DNA from: Paenibacillus sophorae
GTDB taxonomy: Bacteria; Bacillota; Bacilli; Paenibacillales; Paenibacillaceae
Length of the DNA stretch: 64,000 nucleotides
Direction: 5' to 3'
Assembly: GCF_018966525.1 (NCBI RefSeq)
Contig: NZ_CP076607.1
Location: 434,001 to 498,000, forward strand
Position numbers and translations under genes: made by a program. Numbering within the stretch: the stretch's first letter is position 1; each line of letters begins with the position of its first letter. Below the pieces are notes generated by a model. It ran no database searches, was not told the DNA's origin, and saw only the letters and a list, made by a program, of their open reading frames with translations. Positions 25,610 to 34,438 of this stretch are shown piece after piece.

Positions 25610-26458
25610 TTAGAGCGGTGTTTCACCGGTCTCCATCAGTCTGTCGAGAATTCGCCGTTTGCGGTACAGCATCCGGGCCGCTTCCGACACCCCCTTCAGC
25701 ATCTCGCGGTTAGTATACGCACCAAATAGCATTCCGGCGACGGGAATCATCTGCAGCAGCTTCTTCGAGCTCCAGTTATCCCGGTAAGCGGCGATGACTT
25801 CACGCCAGCCCTGGATTTTCGACACGGCTGCGCCTTCGCCGCCGAAATTCCCGCCGTCTCTGCCGAGCTCCAGGTTCAGCTCCTCCAAAATCGCCCGTTT
25901 GCCAATCGTTTCGGAGGAAGCGAGCTGCATCACCTTTACGGCGAAGATGCGCTCCTCCTTCTCAAGCGGGTTATACCCATAGCACAGGCCGATCTCCTGT
26001 ATCACCTTCAGAGACAGGCCAAGGATGGCGGGGATATCCGCCGCCAAGGTAAACACGCCACCAAAGCCCGTGGTCGCCCCCTGCGCCGTGGCGTAATTAC
26101 TCCGGCTTTTGGACAGCCGCCGCGCCGCTTCGTCCATCACCGCCAGCGGATATGGACCTTCCGCCTTCCCTCCCGCCTCGCGGCTCACCTCGTTCATAAG
26201 CTCGCCAACCTTGCGTCCCGCAACGAGGTAGTTGCCGCCGTTCTGGATATAGCCGCCGAGCTCATCCAGCAGCAGGCCTATTTTTTCATGGACAATCCTG
26301 GGGGTAATCTTGTCCAGCAGCTTAAAGGGCAGCCGGGTCAGCCGCTCCCAGATCATGAGCTGTCTCTGTTCCTTCTCCCAGCTCCTCACCTCTTCAAGCG
26401 CCGCACGCAGCTCCTCCTGCGTTTCCAGTCCTCCGGAACCAAGCGTTATTTCCGTCAT
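25610..26458 (-). CDS. EcsC-family protein
   Basis: 282 residues. The central Gly-rich region (AQGATTGFGGVFTLAADIPAILGLSLKVIQEIGLCYGY) and C-terminal KLLQMIPVAGMLFGAYTN are the EcsC signature. In Bacillus EcsC is linked to an ABC transporter, but no such genes are nearby. AAAGGAGG six bases upstream fixes ATG 26458. Function unknown. Confidence 0.82.
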   Translation of the reverse strand: MTEITLGSGGLETQEELRAALEEVRSWEKEQRQLMIWERLTRLPFKLLDKITPRIVHEKIGLLLDELGGYIQNGGNYLVAGRKVGELMNEVSREAGGKAEGPYPLAVMDEAARRLSKSRSNYATAQGATTGFGGVFTLAADIPAILGLSLKVIQEIGLCYGYNPLEKEERIFAVKVMQLASSETIGKRAILEELNLELGRDGGNFGGEGAAVSKIQGWREVIAAYRDNWSSKKLLQMIPVAGMLFGAYTNREMLKGVSEAARMLYRKRRILDRLMETGETPL

Positions 26459-26561
26459 TGTCACGCCTCCTTTTGCCGTCATCTCAGCCTTAACGATTTT
26501 CCGGTTTCCTAATATATACCCCAAAGCTAAAGTTTAAGCACGAAGCTTATGCTCTCAAGCA

Positions 26562-26600
26562 TAAAAAAGACCTCCGCCAATGACGGAAGCCTTTAAATAG
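26562..26600 (-). terminator. Probable terminator of the 89-residue gene
   Basis: GGCTTCCG and CGGAGGTC arms pair with one G-U; on the minus strand TTTTTT follows. Confidence 0.55.
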
Positions 26601-26639
26601 AAACGGTTCTTCGGTTGTGCCGATCGTCTGCTGTACGAA

Positions 26640-26909
26640 CTAGTGCTCCTGCTTATTCAAAGAGGATAGCCTCTTCTTTTCTTCCTCCAGCATTTCCTCG
26701 GCCAAATCCACGCCATGCCCCTGAACCGATCCTTCCGGCGCGTGCTTGATCGCCCGCTCGGCATGCTCCAGACTATTCTCTGCCTGCTCAATTACCTTCT
26801 CCGTCGGATGGCTCATCGCTTGGGTGACGGCGTTATGCAGTTTTTGCGCTGAATCCTGGGCCTGATCCACGGTGCTGTTCGTCCGCATACTGGACTCGTA
26901 ATGTCTCAT
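26640..26909 (-). CDS. Small helical hypothetical protein
   Basis: 89 residues, almost entirely helical and charged, rich in Glu, Gln and His (AENSLEHAERAIKHAPEG). No signal peptide. No family recognised. AGGAGAGG precedes the ATG. It may be a stress- or spore-associated small protein, but that is a guess. Confidence 0.6.
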   Translation of the reverse strand: MRHYESSMRTNSTVDQAQDSAQKLHNAVTQAMSHPTEKVIEQAENSLEHAERAIKHAPEGSVQGHGVDLAEEMLEEEKKRLSSLNKQEH

Positions 26910-27032
26910 AAATAATAACCTCTCCTTCTTCTCGCATAGCTGCTATCCTTTCTGGTATAGGATGGCCGGAAGAGGATTATTTTTATGTATTCGGTCAGGA
27001 GGAAGAATATGGATTGTTTCCTTCGCTCGTTA

Positions 27033-27551
27033 TCAGGCCAGCGCCGCAACTAGGCTTTTGCCGAAGTCCCGTGCGCCGTCCGGTCCGTTGCTGGTGATGA
27101 TATCGTCATGCGCCACCACATGCTGCACTACATAGTCCGCGCTGTTTGCTTTCAGTTCATCGATCATGACATCAACCGGATAGCAGGTCGCCTGGCGTCC
27201 GGCAAGCAGACCCGTCTTCGCAACCGCAACAGAACCTGCGCAGATGCCGGCAACGAGAATCTTTTGCTCATAGGCCTGCTTCAAATATTGGATCAGGTGA
27301 TCGTCGCCCCACAGGTAATCGATTGTGCCCGAACCGCCGATGACAGCCACCACATCGTAGTCCGAGGCGGAAACGTCGGAAAATACCACTTCGGCATTTA
27401 CTTTTCCCTGGTTGTCGCCTGTGATCTCCCCTGTCTTCGTGCTGGCCACCGTTACGGCGATCCCTGCGTTCTCCAGTTCAGCCTTCGGATGAAACAGTTC
27501 GTCTTCATTGAATCGGTCCGGCGGTATAATAAGCAGTGCTTTTTTACTCAT
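27033..27551 (-). CDS. DJ-1/PfpI-family protein
   Basis: 172 residues with the class I amidotransferase-like fold. The nucleophile elbow is VAGICAGSVAVA with Cys104; VVAVIGGSGTIDYLW supplies the upstream glycine-rich turn and His112-type partners are less clear. Members act as chaperones, glyoxalases or proteases. The gene is 150 bases upstream (on the minus strand: downstream) of an HxlR gene reading the same way, so the two may form a redox-stress unit. Confidence 0.83.
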   Translation of the reverse strand: MSKKALLIIPPDRFNEDELFHPKAELENAGIAVTVASTKTGEITGDNQGKVNAEVVFSDVSASDYDVVAVIGGSGTIDYLWGDDHLIQYLKQAYEQKILVAGICAGSVAVAKTGLLAGRQATCYPVDVMIDELKANSADYVVQHVVAHDDIITSNGPDGARDFGKSLVAALA

Positions 27552-27704
27552 GGTAAAGTTCCCTCCCCAAGTTTATCTTCACGAGTCACATTGTATCGCC
27601 GCCGCTGCGTCCTGTGAAGAATGCACTTTTTAGTGCAGAGGTTACCAAAAGGTTACCTGCCCACCAAGTCAAAAGTCTCTATTCAAGCCGGCCCCGCTGC
27701 CTGT

Positions 27705-28133
27705 TCAAGTTTCCTTGCATGCTGTCTCGTACGTAGTCCGGGGTATTTCAGCCTCGCTTCCGGCTCCCAGTTCCCCTCTAATCCGTTCAATCCGCATTTT
27801 TCCCCACTCGTACATCATCTCGACAATCGGCAGAAGCGTCATCCCAAGCTCGGTCATCGAATATTCAACCTTCGGAGGAATGTCGGGATACACCTCCCGG
27901 TGAACAATCCCGTCCTCCATCAATTCGCGAAGCTGCTGGGTCAATATTTTATGCGAAATTTTCGGAAAAAGCTTCTGCAAATCGCTGAACCGGTGCGGAC
28001 CCTCCACGCCGAGATGCCACAAAATCACGACCTTCCATTTTCCGCTGATGATGGACAGGGTAAGCTCCTTCTCGCAGTGAAAATCGCCGTTCACGATTTT
28101 TTGTCTGATTTCCTCTCTTAACGGATCGGACAT
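27705..28133 (-). CDS. HxlR-family regulator
   Basis: 142 residues. HCEKELTLSIISGKWKVVILWHLGVEGPHRFSDLQKLFP is a strong HxlR match with conserved Cys near residue 20, followed by ISHKILTQQLRELMEDGIV and PPKVEYSMTELG. Located just before the DJ-1 gene, its probable target. The C-terminus is 20 residues longer than in the other two HxlR proteins here. Confidence 0.85.
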   Translation of the reverse strand: MSDPLREEIRQKIVNGDFHCEKELTLSIISGKWKVVILWHLGVEGPHRFSDLQKLFPKISHKILTQQLRELMEDGIVHREVYPDIPPKVEYSMTELGMTLLPIVEMMYEWGKMRIERIRGELGAGSEAEIPRTTYETACKET

Positions 28134-28358
28134 TCGGCCGCTCCCTCCTTATTCCGTTGGTACGCCATGCCTCTTGCGCCGGTCTAATGCCTTTAAGGCG
28201 TCTTCCGTTATTATATATCAAAAACGCCAGCGCTTTTGGTGAACAGGTTATCGTTACCTAACAATTCAAAAAAGGACAGCCCGAGTTTCAATAAAGTATT
28301 TCACAATCATTACTTTATTTTTAAAAATAAAATACATTTTTTAAACTTTTTGGATGAA

Positions 28359-29165
28359 ATGAATGTGTATTATGTAAAAGTGAAATTAAGCAGAGAAAGT
28401 GAGAGGGTTACAATTAAAAGAACCGTACTATTTTTATCATCTATATTGTCATTGAGTCTGTTGCTTGCCTGCAACAATCAACAAAATTCAGAGATTTCTA
28501 TGGAAAATGAGTTAGCGACAACTAATGTTTTTCCAGAACTACCTGCTTCAGATCCAACGGGTACAGGCGGGATTCTCAGCCAGTTCCCAGAGTCGGATAT
28601 TTCAGAATCAATTTCTATTGACTCCGTTAATTATACTCCATTCGTTCGCGCAAAGACGTATACGGAACAAGGTACTTTACTTATGGTTTCCAATGGCAGG
28701 GAAGAACTGGGACATTTGATAGTCTCAAGTGTTATGGGGGTAGAAGGAGACCGAACCTTTCATAGTAATTATTCGATTGTCTATAGACAGGATAATCAGG
28801 ACAAAGTCCTATTAAACTTGCCGGCTTTATTGTATATTCAGCCTTCGGATAAACTCTTGTCTTTTGATAAGATCAGCTTCAAAGAGGCGGATGTTTATCT
28901 GCTTACTCCCCAATATCAGACGGGGCACGGACTGGAATGTTATGCGGTTGCGATCAACAAGATGAGTGGGGATGCTTTTTCTCTAAAATTTATAAGGAAA
29001 GGATATGTTTTCGAAAAATTAGTCTACTCCGAAAAACAGATACCGTTTAACCAAAACGAGCGGTTAGTTGTACATCCGGCAGTGGGTGCAGGCACTCCAG
29101 AAGAAGATACCAAAGAAATACACTACAAATTAGACCTGGCAAATAGACAGTTTATCGCCGAATAA
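28359..29165 (+). CDS. AT-rich orphan lipoprotein
   Basis: A frame with a lipoprotein signal: KRTVLFLSSILSLSLLLAC with lipobox LLAC. ATG 28359 would put 17 charged residues before it; ATT at 28413, five bases after GAGAGGG, would give the usual short signal peptide but needs a rare start codon. The mature part (about 225 residues) is beta-rich and unrecognised. AT-rich compared with its neighbours, suggesting transfer. Confidence 0.6.
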   Translation: MNVYYVKVKLSRESERVTIKRTVLFLSSILSLSLLLACNNQQNSEISMENELATTNVFPELPASDPTGTGGILSQFPESDISESISIDSVNYTPFVRAKTYTEQGTLLMVSNGREELGHLIVSSVMGVEGDRTFHSNYSIVYRQDNQDKVLLNLPALLYIQPSDKLLSFDKISFKEADVYLLTPQYQTGHGLECYAVAINKMSGDAFSLKFIRKGYVFEKLVYSEKQIPFNQNERLVVHPAVGAGTPEEDTKEIHYKLDLANRQFIAE

Positions 29166-29248
29166 AAAGAAACTCTCCCGTCAATATTTCCCAATCCATA
29201 TAAAAGTGATAACCACCCAATGAAGCCCGAGGGATGGAAGCTATCTGG

Positions 29249-30676
29249 TTACTCTTGCGGAAATTTTTCATCCCACGCAGTCGCAATCTCGCCCCTTATG
29301 CCTTCCAGCAATTGCTCCTTGTCGTCCCGGTAGAACAGATTGTAAGTATCAAAAGGGATGATCCGCCCGTCGGGATGGGCGATATGCACGCAGGACTTCT
29401 TCACCGACCGCACGTCGAAATTATGCGCGTCCAGAAACTGCATCACGATCACCCGGAACACATTGTCATAGCTGATCTGCTCCGGCACGGCGGCAAGCGG
29501 CAGACAGCAGAGCAGGCTCTTAAGCGACAGAGCGGAAGACACCGGCGAATGGCCGGTGGAGAGCAGCTCGAACATTTTGCCCCGGATTTCCGGGTCCTGC
29601 TCGAAGACAATCGTATTGCTGCCTCCTTCAAGTAAAATATCCGGGTCGATCAGTCCGGTCAGCGGCAGCACCTCGCTGCCAAGCTTGAGCGCGTAGCCCA
29701 TAGCAAGGCAGTCCGGATGACAGGGCACCGGCAAAATATCGTCCTCCCCGAACACGCCCGACTGTTCGATAATGCTGCGGCGCACCTCGCTTACCGTCAG
29801 CCGGTCCGCCGCTGGGTCATAGCCCTCCAGCCTTCCCGCCGCCTGGATCGGCTGAATCGTCACGCCGCGAACCGCCTTCTGCTTCAGACCATACTGAATA
29901 ATCGAGCCGATTTCTCCATCATTCAGGCCCTTCTTCAGCGTGACGACGAGTGTTGTCGAGATATTGAATTCATTCAGGTGGCGAATCGCCTCTTCCCTGA
30001 TGGGCCGTAAATCCGCGCCCCGAAGCTCCTTCAGCACGGAAGCCTCCAGGCTGTCGAATTGAAGGTAAATCTCGAAGCCCGGCATGTACGAAGCAAGGCG
30101 TGCGGCGAACTCCCGGTCCCTGGCGATGCGGACGCCGTTCGTATTCACCATGATATGCTTAATCGGACGGCTCTTAGCCATGTCGAGTATCTCGAAGAAC
30201 TGCGGATGCGTCGTCGGCTCACCGCCGCTGATCTGCACAATGTCCGGCTCACCCTCATTCTCCACGATCCGGTCCAGCATGAACTCGATCTGTTTCAGCG
30301 ATCGGTAGGACGTGCGGTGCGGCGACGACTCGGCGAAGCAGATCGGGCAGTTCAGATTGCAGTGATCCGTAATCTCCAGCAGCGTCAGGCAGCTGTGCTG
30401 CTCATGATCCGGGCAGAGGCCGCAGTCGTAAGGACAGCCGTACTTAATCGGCGTGTTCCACTGAAGCGGCATTTCCGAAGGCTTAATAAACTCCCGGGTT
30501 CTTTTGTAATAAGACACGTCAGTGGAGATCAGCACCTTTTCAGGGCCGTGCACCAGGCATCTTTTGACCATGTACATGCACCCGTTCTCCTGGATGATCT
30601 TAGCCTCGACTTTGCGGTAGCAGACGGAGCAGATGCTTGTGGTCAGCTCATGATAGAGATACGGTCGATTCGGCAT
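29249..30676 (-). CDS. Cysteine-rich radical SAM enzyme, tetraether-synthase (Tes)-like
   Basis: 475 residues. The SAM-cluster motif is CNLNCPIC (Cys106, 110, 113), with GGE at QISGGEPT near 145. Additional cysteines suggest other iron-sulfur clusters: C16/C19 with C33/C40, and C81, C85, C88 in GCPYDCGLCPD, another CX3CX2C, plus late cysteines. Layout and the N-terminal TSICSVCYRKVEAKI resemble archaeal Tes/MJ0619-type enzymes that join lipid tails. The gene follows an Lgt-like gene and a zinc-finger membrane protein, which supports a lipid substrate. Exact product unknown. Confidence 0.78.
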   Translation of the reverse strand: MPNRPYLYHELTTSICSVCYRKVEAKIIQENGCMYMVKRCLVHGPEKVLISTDVSYYKRTREFIKPSEMPLQWNTPIKYGCPYDCGLCPDHEQHSCLTLLEITDHCNLNCPICFAESSPHRTSYRSLKQIEFMLDRIVENEGEPDIVQISGGEPTTHPQFFEILDMAKSRPIKHIMVNTNGVRIARDREFAARLASYMPGFEIYLQFDSLEASVLKELRGADLRPIREEAIRHLNEFNISTTLVVTLKKGLNDGEIGSIIQYGLKQKAVRGVTIQPIQAAGRLEGYDPAADRLTVSEVRRSIIEQSGVFGEDDILPVPCHPDCLAMGYALKLGSEVLPLTGLIDPDILLEGGSNTIVFEQDPEIRGKMFELLSTGHSPVSSALSLKSLLCCLPLAAVPEQISYDNVFRVIVMQFLDAHNFDVRSVKKSCVHIAHPDGRIIPFDTYNLFYRDDKEQLLEGIRGEIATAWDEKFPQE

Positions 30677-30758
30677 GACAAGACTCCTTTACGGGTGGAA
30701 TGGTGAAATCTTGAGCAGCGGCCGGAATTGCCGGAACCGCCGGGGGCCTGCCACGCTT

Positions 30759-31562
30759 TTATTTATAGCTTCGAGCCTCCGCAGTCGCGGAAGAGCGGCG
30801 GACACGCCCTCTGAACCACAGCAGCCAGGCGTAATAGGCAAGACCGGCCAGACAGGCCAGCTGTATATTGTTAAGTCCGAAGTAAGGATGAGGCGTCGGC
30901 TTAATAAAATCAACGGTGAACCGGAAAGCCAAATAGCCGAACATGAACCACTGGAACATCCGCCCCGAAAAATAAAATGAACCGGCCACTCTGCCTAGAG
31001 GCGCGCGGCTTCGCCGGTACAGCGGGATGAGCAGCAGCGCGAGCGCCAGCAGAAAGGCCATTTCATACAGCTGGGTCGGATGCCGCCGGACCCCGTCGCC
31101 AAAGTCGATGCCGGTGAACCAGGACGTTGCGGTGCCGTACGTATCGTCGTCAAGACCGGTCAGGAAACAGCCGATCCGCCCGATGAAGAGGCCCAGTATG
31201 AGCGGATATACAAAATCATCCCCGGTTGACCGGGTCCAGCCAACCCACTTCTTGGTCAGTTCGACGCCGATCAATCCTCCGAGCAGACCGCCGACAATTG
31301 TCTTCCCGCCCCAGAGAAGGTGAAGCTGCCGAAGCTGCTCCCACGTCGCCGCCGGGTCCTCCAGCCAGAACAGCAGCTTGGCGCCGAGCGCGGCGCCAAG
31401 AATCGTTCCGGCCAGAATCTGCAGGCTCATCAGCCGGGACATTTCGCTCGGACGCCGGGTCCACAAATACACCCGAAAGCCGATAAAGTAAGAGAGCGAC
31501 TCGAACAGCACATGCGGATGAATCCGCCAGGAACCAAGAACCAGGTATACGGGGAATTCCAT
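30759..31562 (-). CDS. Divergent Lgt-like (prolipoprotein diacylglyceryl transferase family) protein
   Basis: 267 residues, about seven membrane helices. Lgt landmarks can be traced: GGKTIVGGLLGGLIG, GRIGCFLTG (true Lgt has GRxGNFxN) and RHPTQLYE. The catalytic-region Asn is replaced by Cys and the H-G-G motif is altered, so this is probably a paralogue with another lipid substrate rather than the housekeeping enzyme. AAAGGAGC precedes ATG. It lies 19 bases after a zinc-finger membrane protein and 82 bases before the radical SAM gene. Confidence 0.78.
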   Translation of the reverse strand: MEFPVYLVLGSWRIHPHVLFESLSYFIGFRVYLWTRRPSEMSRLMSLQILAGTILGAALGAKLLFWLEDPAATWEQLRQLHLLWGGKTIVGGLLGGLIGVELTKKWVGWTRSTGDDFVYPLILGLFIGRIGCFLTGLDDDTYGTATSWFTGIDFGDGVRRHPTQLYEMAFLLALALLLIPLYRRSRAPLGRVAGSFYFSGRMFQWFMFGYLAFRFTVDFIKPTPHPYFGLNNIQLACLAGLAYYAWLLWFRGRVRRSSATAEARSYK

Positions 31563-31581
31563 CGGCGCGCTCCTTTGATTA

Positions 31582-31842
31582 TTATGACAGGCTGAAGATA
31601 TAGGCTCCGCAGATCGCAGCCAGCAGCACCGTCAGCGCCCCGATAATGGCCAGGATGGCTACGATGGCCCGGAAGGCAGCGCTTCGCCCCTTTGGCTGCG
31701 GCTTAACCAGCGGCTCCGCGCAGTTCTCGCGGCATCTTCCGAGATCGGAATCATAGCATTCCTCGCACAGCGGCTTGCCGCACCTGGCGCATTGATGAAC
31801 CGCTTGGCGGTCTGGGTGATTCATGCAACGGAAACCTGCCAT
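31582..31842 (-). CDS. B-box-type zinc-finger membrane protein
   Basis: 86 residues. The N-terminus has a Cys/His pattern (C6, H8, then CARCGKPLCEECY and later cysteines) typical of B-box zinc fingers, then a Lys/Arg-rich linker and one C-terminal membrane helix (about 58-85). Likely a cytosolic zinc domain tethered to the membrane. First gene of the Lgt-like/radical SAM operon. Confidence 0.72.
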   Translation of the reverse strand: MAGFRCMNHPDRQAVHQCARCGKPLCEECYDSDLGRCRENCAEPLVKPQPKGRSAAFRAIVAILAIIGALTVLLAAICGAYIFSLS

Positions 31843-31932
31843 ATCTTCACCTCATTTAGAGTTTACCCCTATTGTAAACGCTAACCTAGGCTTTTCGCCA
31901 GAGAAACCTTGACCCAAAATATGCCTAGCCAA

Positions 31933-32517
31933 TCACTTCCCTGAAAAATACCGCTCCACCTTGGCCAGCTTCTTCCCCTGATTCCCCTTCTTGCTTTCCA
32001 TAGACCCGAACTCGAAGAATTTGACCTTGCGTATCCCGACAAAATGGAAAAGGCCTCTCTTCATCAACACTTTATGAGCATTGTTCAGGGTTAGGAGAGG
32101 ATAATGGGCCGGTCCTTTCATCGTGGAGATGCATACCGCGCTCTTTCCTTTCAGCAGCCCTTCGGGATAAATCCGGTTCGGCCGGTCTCTATAAGCAAAG
32201 TTTGAGGCGAACATTCGGTCGATATAACCCAGCAGGATAGCCGGCGGTCTGCCCCAATAGATCGGGTATATATACACGAGCTGGTCGGCCCAGCGGATTT
32301 GCTCTCTGTATTTTTCCAGTTCCGGATCCTTGTGCATATCCCTTCTTCTGCGTTCTTTATTGTACACCAGCGACGGATCGAAGCTTTCCTCATACAAATC
32401 CAGCACCTGCAATCCCCCGGAAGAGGCATTCTGCCTAATCCCCTGCTTCACAGCTTCCAAAAAGGCGCCATTTAAACTTTCACGGTTCGGATGGGCATAG
32501 ACGATCAATGTGTTCAC
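31933..32517 (-). CDS. Flavodoxin-fold NAD(P)H-dependent oxidoreductase
   Basis: 194 residues of the NAD(P)H dehydrogenase (quinone)/KefF-like family: LIVYAHPNRESLNGAFLEAV at the start, QLVYIYPIYWGRPPAILLGYIDRMF in the middle. Reduces quinones or similar compounds with FMN or FAD. Divergent from a marR gene; two palindromes between them are candidate MarR operators. Confidence 0.86.
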   Translation of the reverse strand: MNTLIVYAHPNRESLNGAFLEAVKQGIRQNASSGGLQVLDLYEESFDPSLVYNKERRRRDMHKDPELEKYREQIRWADQLVYIYPIYWGRPPAILLGYIDRMFASNFAYRDRPNRIYPEGLLKGKSAVCISTMKGPAHYPLLTLNNAHKVLMKRGLFHFVGIRKVKFFEFGSMESKKGNQGKKLAKVERYFSGK

Positions 32518-32530
32518 GATTCATCACCTC

Positions 32531-32606
32531 GTAATTAGTTATCAAATGATAATTTTCATTTCACAACTATATTATGCGATCCTTAATTAGTTGTCAATTG
32601 ATAAAT
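32531..32606. promoter_or_regulatory. Paired MarR-type operators
   Basis: TTATCAAATGATAA (32539-32552) is a perfect palindrome. TTGTCAATTGATAA (32591-32604) is nearly so. Both are preceded by AATTAG, 52 bases apart, in the divergent region of the reductase and marR genes. Confidence 0.7.
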
Positions 32607-32662
32607 AGATTGCGCGCAAAAAAAATATTTGTCATAATAATTCCACATAGCGAGGTGATAAC

Positions 32663-33094
32663 ATGCCATTACCCGAATTCGCCTTTAAACTCAGGACGTT
32701 CGGAACCGAATTCTCTAAAGTGACGCGTCATCTGCTTACCGAGATCAAGCCGGAAGAGATAACGCTGCTTCAGTTCGAAATTTTGCATTTCCTGTACACC
32801 GAAGGCTCGGCCACCTTTGGCCAGATCGGCGCTTGCACCGGCATGTCTCTGCCCAACACGAGCCGTGAAGTGAAGAAGCTGATACAGAAGAAGCTGGTAA
32901 CCAAACGGGCCGATATCAAGGATAAAAGAGTTTATTTTGTCGAGCTGTCCCCATCGGGAAAAGAATTGATGACGGCGTCATCATCAAAGCTGGAGAGGCT
33001 GATCTCAGGGCAATATGCCCATTTGAATCCGGAGGACGTGAGCGAAGTGATGCAGGCACTAGACCTGCTGTCGGAGAAGCTGCTGGGGGAATAA
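32663..33094 (+). CDS. MarR-family regulator
   Basis: 143 residues. Winged helix with LTLLQFEILHFLYTEG-like start, recognition helix TGMSLPNTSREVKKLIQKKLV and wing KDKRVYFVELSPSGKEL. GAGGTGAT precedes ATG. Probably represses the divergent flavodoxin-like reductase and itself through the two palindromes. Confidence 0.87.
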   Translation: MPLPEFAFKLRTFGTEFSKVTRHLLTEIKPEEITLLQFEILHFLYTEGSATFGQIGACTGMSLPNTSREVKKLIQKKLVTKRADIKDKRVYFVELSPSGKELMTASSSKLERLISGQYAHLNPEDVSEVMQALDLLSEKLLGE

Positions 33095-33267
33095 GATGGA
33101 CAACAGGTACAAGTGGGATTTCTTTCGAGAGATCCCGGCCTTTCCTATTCTGCTCTGCCTTATGTAACTCTCAAGTAACTATATGACTTCAAAGTGCGTA
33201 CTTTTCACTCATGTCCCAGCCGGCGCACAATGATGGTGTAGCCATTATAGGGGAGGAGAGGATTTAA

Positions 33268-34341
33268 ATAATACAAGCTAAAGCAGCGGGGCCGCGCAAA
33301 ACGGCTCTTGTCGTCGGAGCCAATGGGGTGATCGGACGCAATTTGATTGATTATCTTATTACGCTTTCTGATTGGGATATTATCGGCATATCGCGCCGCG
33401 GCAGAGAATCATCCAGCCGTGTCCGATATATCGCAGCGGATTTGCTGAATCCCTTGGAAAGCCGTGAGAAATTAAGCAGCCTGACGGAAGTGACCCATAT
33501 TTTCTACGCCGCCTACCAGGACCGCCCGACATGGGCGGAACTCGTTCCCCCCAACCTCGCTATGCTCGTTAACGTAGTTGAGGCCATCGAGCCGATTGCC
33601 GGAGGCCTCCGGCATATCAGTCTCATGCAGGGCTATAAAGTATACGGAGCGCATCTCGGACCGTTCAAGACGCCGGCTCGTGAGAGCGACGCCGATCATA
33701 TGCCTCCGGAATTCAATATCGACCAGCAGAAGTTTCTAGAGAATCGGCAGCAGGGAAAAAGCTGGACTTGGTCAGCGCTCCGCCCTTCCGTCGTGTGCGG
33801 TTTCGCTCTCGGCAATCCAATGAATCTGGCTATGGTTATCGCCGTCTATGCCTCCATGTCGAAAGAACTGGGAATCCCCCTTCGCTTTCCCGGCAAACCG
33901 GGTGCCTACCACAGCTTATTGGAAATGACCGATGCCGGGCTGCTCGCGAAAGCAACGGTGTGGGCTGCAACCGACGAGCGCTGCGCCAATCAGGCTTTCA
34001 ACATTACGAACGGGGACTTGTTCCGATGGAACGAGCTTTGGCCCAAGATCGCCGCGTATTTTGAACTTGAGGCGGCGCCTCCGCTACCGATGTCGCTGGA
34101 TGTGGTTATGCAGGATAAAGAAGCGTTGTGGAACGCTATGGTAAAGAAATACGGCTTAGAGAACAACAGCTATAACAGTGTTTCCTCCTGGCGGTTCGGC
34201 GACTTTGTGTTTTCTTGGGATTACGACTTTTTCGCTGACGGCACCAAGGCGCGCCGGGCAGGCTTTCATGAGTTTATGGATACGGAGTCCATGTTCCTGA
34301 ACATTTTTGAAGACTTCCGCAGGCGCAAGGTAATTCCGTAA
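33268..34341 (+). CDS. PRISE-type (progesterone 5-beta-reductase-like) SDR; start codon unusual
   Basis: About 357 residues. The Rossmann motif TALVVGANGVIGRNLIDYL begins 15 codons after the expected start at 33268, where ATA ATA CAA follows an in-frame stop and GGGGAGGAGAGG. No ATG, GTG or TTG occurs before GTG 33328, which lies inside the NAD(P) motif. So initiation at ATA (former ATG) or loss of function is implied. Family stretches: MQGYKVYGAHLGPFKTPARE and SALRPSVVCGFALGNPMNLAM. Members reduce enone-containing compounds with NADPH. Confidence 0.75.
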   Translation: MIQAKAAGPRKTALVVGANGVIGRNLIDYLITLSDWDIIGISRRGRESSSRVRYIAADLLNPLESREKLSSLTEVTHIFYAAYQDRPTWAELVPPNLAMLVNVVEAIEPIAGGLRHISLMQGYKVYGAHLGPFKTPARESDADHMPPEFNIDQQKFLENRQQGKSWTWSALRPSVVCGFALGNPMNLAMVIAVYASMSKELGIPLRFPGKPGAYHSLLEMTDAGLLAKATVWAATDERCANQAFNITNGDLFRWNELWPKIAAYFELEAAPPLPMSLDVVMQDKEALWNAMVKKYGLENNSYNSVSSWRFGDFVFSWDYDFFADGTKARRAGFHEFMDTESMFLNIFEDFRRRKVIP

Positions 34342-34352
34342 GATTACACATA

Positions 34353-34390
34353 GAAACCGGTCTTACGCACTTCATAGACCGGTTTCTTTC
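34353..34390 (+). terminator. Intrinsic terminator
   Basis: GAAACCGGTCT (34353-34363) pairs with AGACCGGTTTC (34376-34386), followed by T-rich sequence, between convergent genes. Confidence 0.8.
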
Positions 34391-34438
34391 TCTATTCGCG
34401 TTTCGGATAAAATAATGGCTTGATCCCCGTATTTTCGC

